NCBI RefSeq assembly: GCF_017471675.1 | Contig: NZ_JAFUSK010000027.1 | Span: forward strand, 1 to 38,233 | Source of the DNA: Pseudobutyrivibrio sp. | GTDB taxonomy: Bacteria > Bacillota > Clostridia > Lachnospirales > Lachnospiraceae | Length of the DNA: 38,233 bases | Direction: 5' to 3' | In this document: positions 34,171 to 38,233 of the stretch, one piece after another | How the letters are laid out: every line of letters starts with the position of its first letter | How positions within the stretch are numbered: the first letter of the stretch is position 1 | The notes under the pieces: model-generated | Database searches by the model: none | What the model saw: the letters and a program-made list of their open reading frames with translations, nothing else | What the model was told of the DNA's origin: nothing | Position numbers and translations under genes: made by a program

Positions 34171-34515
34171 ATGTTAAACAATGGTATGTTATTAGCTGCA
34201 ACAGGTATGAATAGTTCAATCAGCTTGATTATTTGGGTAGTAGTACTTTTCGCATTCATGTATTTCTTCATGATTCGCCCTCAGCAGAAGGAGCAGAAGG
34301 AAAAGACAGCTATGATGGCTGCACTTGCAATTGGTGATACAGTGCTTACAACAAGTGGTTTCTATGGCGTAGTTATCGCTATTCCTGATGACACAACTGT
34401 TATCGTAGAGTTTGGTAGCAACAAGAACTGCCGTATACCAATGCAGAAGGCTGCAATCTCTCAGATTGAAAAGCCAGAAGATGCTGTTAAATCTACAGAA
34501 GAAAAGGCAAAATAA
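34171..34515 (+). CDS. yajC: Preprotein translocase subunit YajC
   Basis: A 114-residue protein with one membrane helix (about 16-35) followed by the hallmark MIRPQQKEQKEK and a small cytoplasmic domain with GDTVLTTSGFYG. YajC accompanies SecDF in the Sec translocon; secD/secF are not in the window, and a terminator follows directly. AGGAGG precedes ATG. Confidence 0.95.
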   Translation: MLNNGMLLAATGMNSSISLIIWVVVLFAFMYFFMIRPQQKEQKEKTAMMAALAIGDTVLTTSGFYGVVIAIPDDTTVIVEFGSNKNCRIPMQKAAISQIEKPEDAVKSTEEKAK

Positions 34516-34522
34516 TAAAAAT

Positions 34523-34551
34523 GGCTTTCCTCTACGGAAAGCCGTTTTTTT
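34523..34551. terminator. Bidirectional terminator after yajC
   Basis: The stem GGCTTTCC / GGAAAGCC with loop TCTAC is followed by GTTTTTTT on the plus strand; the minus strand has ATTTTTATTATTTT beyond the stem. The stop codon of the minus-strand gene (34550-34552) lies in the plus-strand T run. Confidence 0.9.
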
Positions 34552-35404
34552 ATTTCCTACGTTCTCTAAGATACTGAGAGCCCTTATTAAGCAGTGCCTT
34601 AGTGGAAGCCACTGGATGAGTAAATTTTGCAATGTGCCTAAACTGACCACGCTGAGTTTCAGTGGCGTTTTTAATCCACTCCTTAACAGCTTCAGTAGAA
34701 AGCTGTTCTTTGATTTCTTCAATACGTTCAGCTGTAAGTTCTCGTTTTACAAAAGCTGCCTCTTTCCTTTCAGCTGCTTTTTCAAGCCTAGCAATTTTTG
34801 ATTCGTTAAGATTGTTTTGTAAAGTAAGTATACGTTCTGCCATTTGGGCATTTATCTGTTCATTAATTCTCTCAAATTCCTTGGCGAAGGTAGTAAGAGC
34901 AGAAATAGTAAGTGCCATATCCATACCGAATATAAACATAAATATTAAGGCAATTAATTCTATTAGATTTTGAGGAATGTAGCTAATGGAATTAACTATT
35001 GGTGGAATAATAAATTGAGTAACAATAACTCCAGCAATACCAAAGCACAATGTAAATGGCAAACATACACGGCCATTAATATTAAGAGGCATATCTGAAT
35101 AATCCCACCACCTGGCGTTGAATCTTTTTTCTAAAGTATAGGAAGTAAGATATTCCAAAAAGAATGAACCTATAGCACAACCTATAAAAATGGTTAAGTA
35201 AGATGCGTTTTGTAAAAAATCAAAGGGCAAATCAATAAAAATGATTTGTGCCAATGTGGCACCAACGCCATATAGGGGAATGCATGGCCCGTAAAGAAAG
35301 CCTCTATTTTGCCATGATTTTTCATTAATAGTGCAAAAGCAGGTTTCGTATATCCAACCTAAGAAGCTATAAATAATAAAGTACACAAAATATCTGCTTA
35401 TCAT
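34550..35404 (-). CDS. CmpB-type putative ABC transporter permease family membrane protein
   Basis: A 284-residue protein with about five membrane helices in the first 185 residues and a charged, probably coiled-coil cytoplasmic tail (about 190-284). The opening YFVYFIIYSFLGWIYET, then RGFLYGPCIPLYGVGA and the R-WDYSDMPLNINGRVCL stretch, define the family named ABC_trans_CmpB, common in clostridia. No ATPase partner is nearby, and real transport activity is unproven. AGGGAGAAG lies 6 bases before the start. Confidence 0.88.
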   Translation of the reverse strand: MISRYFVYFIIYSFLGWIYETCFCTINEKSWQNRGFLYGPCIPLYGVGATLAQIIFIDLPFDFLQNASYLTIFIGCAIGSFFLEYLTSYTLEKRFNARWWDYSDMPLNINGRVCLPFTLCFGIAGVIVTQFIIPPIVNSISYIPQNLIELIALIFMFIFGMDMALTISALTTFAKEFERINEQINAQMAERILTLQNNLNESKIARLEKAAERKEAAFVKRELTAERIEEIKEQLSTEAVKEWIKNATETQRGQFRHIAKFTHPVASTKALLNKGSQYLRERRK

Positions 35405-35481
35405 AAATCTTCTCCCTTCATACTTATTTTATAGTATAGAGGACTTACACACAGAATTAAAGTAAATGTTTGTCAATTTAC

Positions 35482-35510
35482 TTGAAAAGATATTTTCCCT
35501 ATGATATACT
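35482..35510 (+). promoter_or_regulatory. SigA-type promoter for secG
   Basis: TTGAAA at 35482-35487, a 17-base spacer and TATACT at 35505-35510. The predicted RNA start near 35517 coincides with a hairpin, TGTTGC / GCAACA at 35516-35534. Confidence 0.75.
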
Positions 35511-35568
35511 TCAAATGTTGCAAAAGCTGCAACAAATTATAAATTTTAGCCTAAAATGGGAGGCAATT

Positions 35569-35811
35569 ATGCAAGCATTAAAGATAGTTCTTATTTTTTT
35601 ATTAATCGCTATATGTGTGGCACTTACAGTCATCATTCTTTTTCAGGAAGGAAAGCAGAACGGACTAGGTTCTTTATCAGGACAGCAGTTTGATTCATAC
35701 TGGGGCCGTAACAAGGGTCGCTCACGTGAAGGTTTACTTGTTAAGCTTACTACAGTATGCGTTATTCTTTTCTTTGTACTCTCAGCAGTACTTAATATTG
35801 GAAGCTTTTAA
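35569..35811 (+). CDS. secG: Preprotein translocase subunit SecG
   Basis: An 80-residue protein with two membrane helices (about 4-24 and 57-78) and the typical cytoplasmic loop VIILFQEGKQNGLGSLSG. It is the small subunit of SecYEG. ATG 35569 has GGGAGG upstream; the open frame extends further 5' without a ribosome site. rnr follows, and secG-rnr is a common Firmicutes order. Confidence 0.95.
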   Translation: MQALKIVLIFLLIAICVALTVIILFQEGKQNGLGSLSGQQFDSYWGRNKGRSREGLLVKLTTVCVILFFVLSAVLNIGSF

Positions 35812-35825
35812 GTTAAGGTTATTGA

Positions 35826-35854
35826 GCCACCCTTAGGGGTGGCATTTTGTTTTA
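35826..35854 (+). terminator. Hairpin terminator between secG and rnr
   Basis: GCCACCC, loop TTAG, GGGTGGC, followed by ATTTTGTTTTATA. The T run is interrupted, so read-through into rnr is likely. The rnr ribosome site AGGAGG starts a few bases later. Confidence 0.75.
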
Positions 35855-35866
35855 TATAGGAGGCGT

Positions 35867-38116
35867 ATGAAAGAATTCGATAAACAAAAGCATTTTTTGA
35901 TGGATGTTTTTAAGAGTCAGGCCTATATTCCAATGAAAAAGAAGGAGCTGGAAATCCTTCTTGATGTAGAAAAAGACAAGCGTGGGGAATTTGCTGAAGT
36001 CTTACAGGAATTAGTGGATGAAGGTGCTGTAGAGATTACAAAGCGTGGTAAGTATCAGATTCCTGAGAATAGACCTAAGTTTGTTAAGCTTAAGGATTAT
36101 AAATCCAAGAAACCTACAAAGGCTGAGGTTACAAGAGGTAAACAGTCTCTTAATCAGGTTGCAAAGAATGCTAATAAACCTAAAAATATAGAGCCTGATA
36201 TTATAGGTAGATTTATATCTCATAAGGATGGCTATGGATTTATAGAGGTTGATGGCAGCGAGGAGGATTATTTTGTTAGCAGAGACAATACAGGCTTTGC
36301 TATGCAGGATGATACTGTTGCGGCAGTTCTTACTTTTGGTGCCCCTGGTAAACGTCAGGAGGCAAAGGTTATAAGGATAATCGCTCATGGCTTTTCAGAT
36401 GTGGTTGGAACCTACGAGAAAAGTGCAGGCTTTGGCTTTGTGGTGGCTGATAGCAATAAGCTTGACAGGGATATATTTATTCCTGCAGGTAAGGATATGG
36501 GAGCTGTCACAGGACATAAGGTAGTATGTCATATTGAAGATTACGGTGATGATAATCATAAGCCAGAGGGCGTTATTACAGAGATACTTGGTCATAAGAA
36601 TGATCCTGGTGTAGATATATTATCCATCGTTAGAGGCTTTGGGATTGAACCAGAATTTCCATCAAAGGTACTTAAGCAGGCTACAACCGTGGCAAAGCCA
36701 GTATCAGAGGCTGATATGGCTGGAAGGTCTGATTTAAGAGAGCTTACAGTCATCACTATTGATGGAGAGGATACTAAGGATATTGATGATGGTGTTTCCC
36801 TTCAGATGGATGGGGACAACTTCATTCTTGGTGTACATATTGCAGACGTAACTAATTATGTACAGGAATCCTCAGCTCTTGATGTAGAGGCTTTAAAGAG
36901 AGGTACATCAGTATATCTTGCAGATAGAGTGATTCCAATGCTTCCTCACACGTTATCTAATGGAATGTGTTCACTTAATGAGGGAGAGGACAGGCTTGCA
37001 CTTTCTTGTATTATGACTTTTAACCCTAAGGGTGAGCTTATAGACCATGAGATATGTGAATCTGTTATTCATAGCAATCATCGCATGACATATACTGCAG
37101 TGTATGCAATGATGACAGGTGATGAAGCTGTTAGAAATCAGTATGCTGATATAGCTGATATGGTAGATAATATGTACAAGCTATCTCAGATTCTTAGGGC
37201 AAAGCGAAAGAAGAGAGGCTCTATTGATTTTGATTTTCCAGAAACACATATTATTATCGATGAAAATGGTAAGGTAGTAGGCCTGGCACCATACGAAAGA
37301 AACGATGCCCATAAGCTTATAGAGGATTTTATGCTTGCAGCTAATGAAACAGTTGCTGAGCATTTTTCGCTGATGGAATCACCATTTGTATATCGTGTGC
37401 ATGGTGCGCCTGATCCTGAAAAGATGCAATCTCTCTCAAGATTTCTGGGAGCTTGCGGTTACAGCCTTAAGGGAAATAAGGACAGTATCCACCCTAAGGA
37501 AATTCAAAAGATGCTAGAATCTCTTGCAGGGCATGAGGATGAAGCTGTTATTACTAAGATGACCCTTAGAAGCATGCAACAGGCTAGATACGATACGGAG
37601 TGTAAAGGTCATTTTGGTTTGGCTGCTCAGTATTATTGTCACTTTACATCCCCAATCAGAAGATATCCTGATTTACAGATACATCGTATTATTAAGGACC
37701 ATTTGCGTGGCCGCATGAATGAAAGAAAGATTTCTCATTACGAAAGTATACTGCCACAGGTTGCACTTGAGACTAGTAAGCTGGAGCGCAGAGCAGAGGA
37801 ATGTGAGCGTGAGGTTGATAAGTTAAAGATGGTTCAGTTTATGAAGGAATTCATTGGACAGCAGTTTGAGGGCAATATTTCATCAGTAACAGGCTGGGGA
37901 ATGTATGTAGAGCTTGAAAACACCGTAGAAGGCCTTGTACATGTATCTACACTTTATGATGATCACTATGATTTCATCGAAGAGAATCTTACACTTGTAG
38001 GAGAACGCACAGGACGTACCTTCAAGCTAGGCCAGCCTGTAACCGTAATCCTTGATTCCGTAGACGAAAACGCCCGCACCATTGACTTCGTTTTAGAAGA
38101 GTTTCAACGTTTCTAA
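35867..38116 (+). CDS. rnr: Ribonuclease R
   Basis: A 749-residue 3'-5' exoribonuclease that degrades structured RNA and helps in tmRNA quality control. The order is N-terminal winged helix (about 1-65), cold-shock OB domains (about 105-240), the RNB catalytic domain with TIDGEDTKDIDDGVSL starting near residue 300, and a C-terminal S1 domain (about 660-745). Length is normal for the family. ATG has AGGAGG upstream. Usually smpB follows; it lies beyond the window if present. Confidence 0.97.
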   Translation: MKEFDKQKHFLMDVFKSQAYIPMKKKELEILLDVEKDKRGEFAEVLQELVDEGAVEITKRGKYQIPENRPKFVKLKDYKSKKPTKAEVTRGKQSLNQVAKNANKPKNIEPDIIGRFISHKDGYGFIEVDGSEEDYFVSRDNTGFAMQDDTVAAVLTFGAPGKRQEAKVIRIIAHGFSDVVGTYEKSAGFGFVVADSNKLDRDIFIPAGKDMGAVTGHKVVCHIEDYGDDNHKPEGVITEILGHKNDPGVDILSIVRGFGIEPEFPSKVLKQATTVAKPVSEADMAGRSDLRELTVITIDGEDTKDIDDGVSLQMDGDNFILGVHIADVTNYVQESSALDVEALKRGTSVYLADRVIPMLPHTLSNGMCSLNEGEDRLALSCIMTFNPKGELIDHEICESVIHSNHRMTYTAVYAMMTGDEAVRNQYADIADMVDNMYKLSQILRAKRKKRGSIDFDFPETHIIIDENGKVVGLAPYERNDAHKLIEDFMLAANETVAEHFSLMESPFVYRVHGAPDPEKMQSLSRFLGACGYSLKGNKDSIHPKEIQKMLESLAGHEDEAVITKMTLRSMQQARYDTECKGHFGLAAQYYCHFTSPIRRYPDLQIHRIIKDHLRGRMNERKISHYESILPQVALETSKLERRAEECEREVDKLKMVQFMKEFIGQQFEGNISSVTGWGMYVELENTVEGLVHVSTLYDDHYDFIEENLTLVGERTGRTFKLGQPVTVILDSVDENARTIDFVLEEFQRF

Positions 38117-38143
38117 CGTATATGCGATATTCAAAGAAGTAAA

Positions 38144-38168
38144 AATAGCTTGTAGTTGACAAGCTATT
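38144..38168 (+). terminator. Probable terminator after rnr
   Basis: AATAGCTTGT, loop AGTTG, ACAAGCTATT forms a perfect 10-bp stem followed by ATATTTCTT. The T run is weak. Confidence 0.6.
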
Positions 38169-38179
38169 ATATTTCTTAA

Positions 38180-38233
38180 GCGGAGCTTTTTATGCGGAGC
38201 GTAGAAATTATAATGCTTGTCAGCGTAACAAGC
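38180..38233. repeat. Possible interspersed repeat at the window edge
   Basis: GCGGAGC occurs at 38180 and 38194, and GCTTGT / ACAAGC arms (38215-38220, 38228-38233) repeat those of the preceding hairpin. No coding frame is apparent. It may be the start of an intergenic repeat that continues past the window. Confidence 0.3.

Noticed and set aside
34216-34801. Frames on both strands across the end of yajC and the CmpB-like gene
   Set aside because: They run through a bidirectional terminator and overlap two well-supported genes in other frames.

Overview
The window reads as chromosomal DNA of an anaerobic clostridial bacterium, most likely a Lachnospiraceae member close to Butyrivibrio, Pseudobutyrivibrio or Roseburia. 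The evidence is low G+C sequence, strong AGGAGG-type ribosome sites, several TTG/GTG starts, a NifU-like/GGGtGRT gene pair typical of clostridia, meso-diaminopimelate dehydrogenase, both GlnRS and RNase J, and an IreB-RuvX-DUF1292 string. Placement is by protein resemblance and gene order only; no search was run. I see no rRNA, tRNA, CRISPR array, transposase or phage gene.

Layout. 1-122: end of a protein with a Gly/Ser/Phe repeat tail. 283-2007: NifU-like scaffold plus GGGtGRT protein, a conserved pair of unknown role. 2214-7344: a sugar-type solute-binding lipoprotein followed by two chemoreceptors (MCPs). The lipoprotein's signal peptide is broken by a run of nine T, and no transporter permease is present. 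7552-8888: small membrane and hypothetical proteins. 9026-11931: HMGL-like aldolase, convergent CgeB-like glycosyltransferase, Sfp-type phosphopantetheinyl transferase. 12080-15581: branched-chain amino-acid block (ilvN, ilvC, azlC, azlD), interrupted by an opposite-strand AP2-domain gene. 15672-17626: diaminopimelate dehydrogenase and a rhomboid-like membrane protein with a zinc-binding tail.

17725-34515 is mostly conserved translation and RNA genes: glnS, a DUF2225 gene, prmA, rsmE, a NifZ-type cysteine desulfurase with thiI, an HPr-like gene on the minus strand, mtaB, ireB, ruvX, DUF1292, rnjA, a TrmR-like methyltransferase with a TrhP-like U32 protein, a lactonase-fold protein, aroC, tgt and yajC. 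34550-38116 holds a CmpB-like membrane protein (minus strand), secG and rnr.

How it fits together. Many genes act on tRNA or ribosomes: s4U (desulfurase/ThiI), ms2t6A (MtaB), queuosine (Tgt), wobble-uridine hydroxylation and methylation (TrhP/TrmR), L11 methylation (PrmA) and 16S m3U1498 (RsmE). YajC and SecG belong to the Sec translocon. The best candidate for an undescribed system is the binding-protein/MCP/MCP cluster with its homopolymer frameshift, which could be an on/off switch for nutrient sensing. The NifU-like/GGGtGRT pair, an HPr-like protein lacking the catalytic His, and a dispersed two-hairpin repeat with compensating base changes are the next most interesting. No stretch over about 210 bases lacks a gene; the longest gaps (2008-2213 and 7345-7551) hold a repeat and terminator, and a terminator, respectively.
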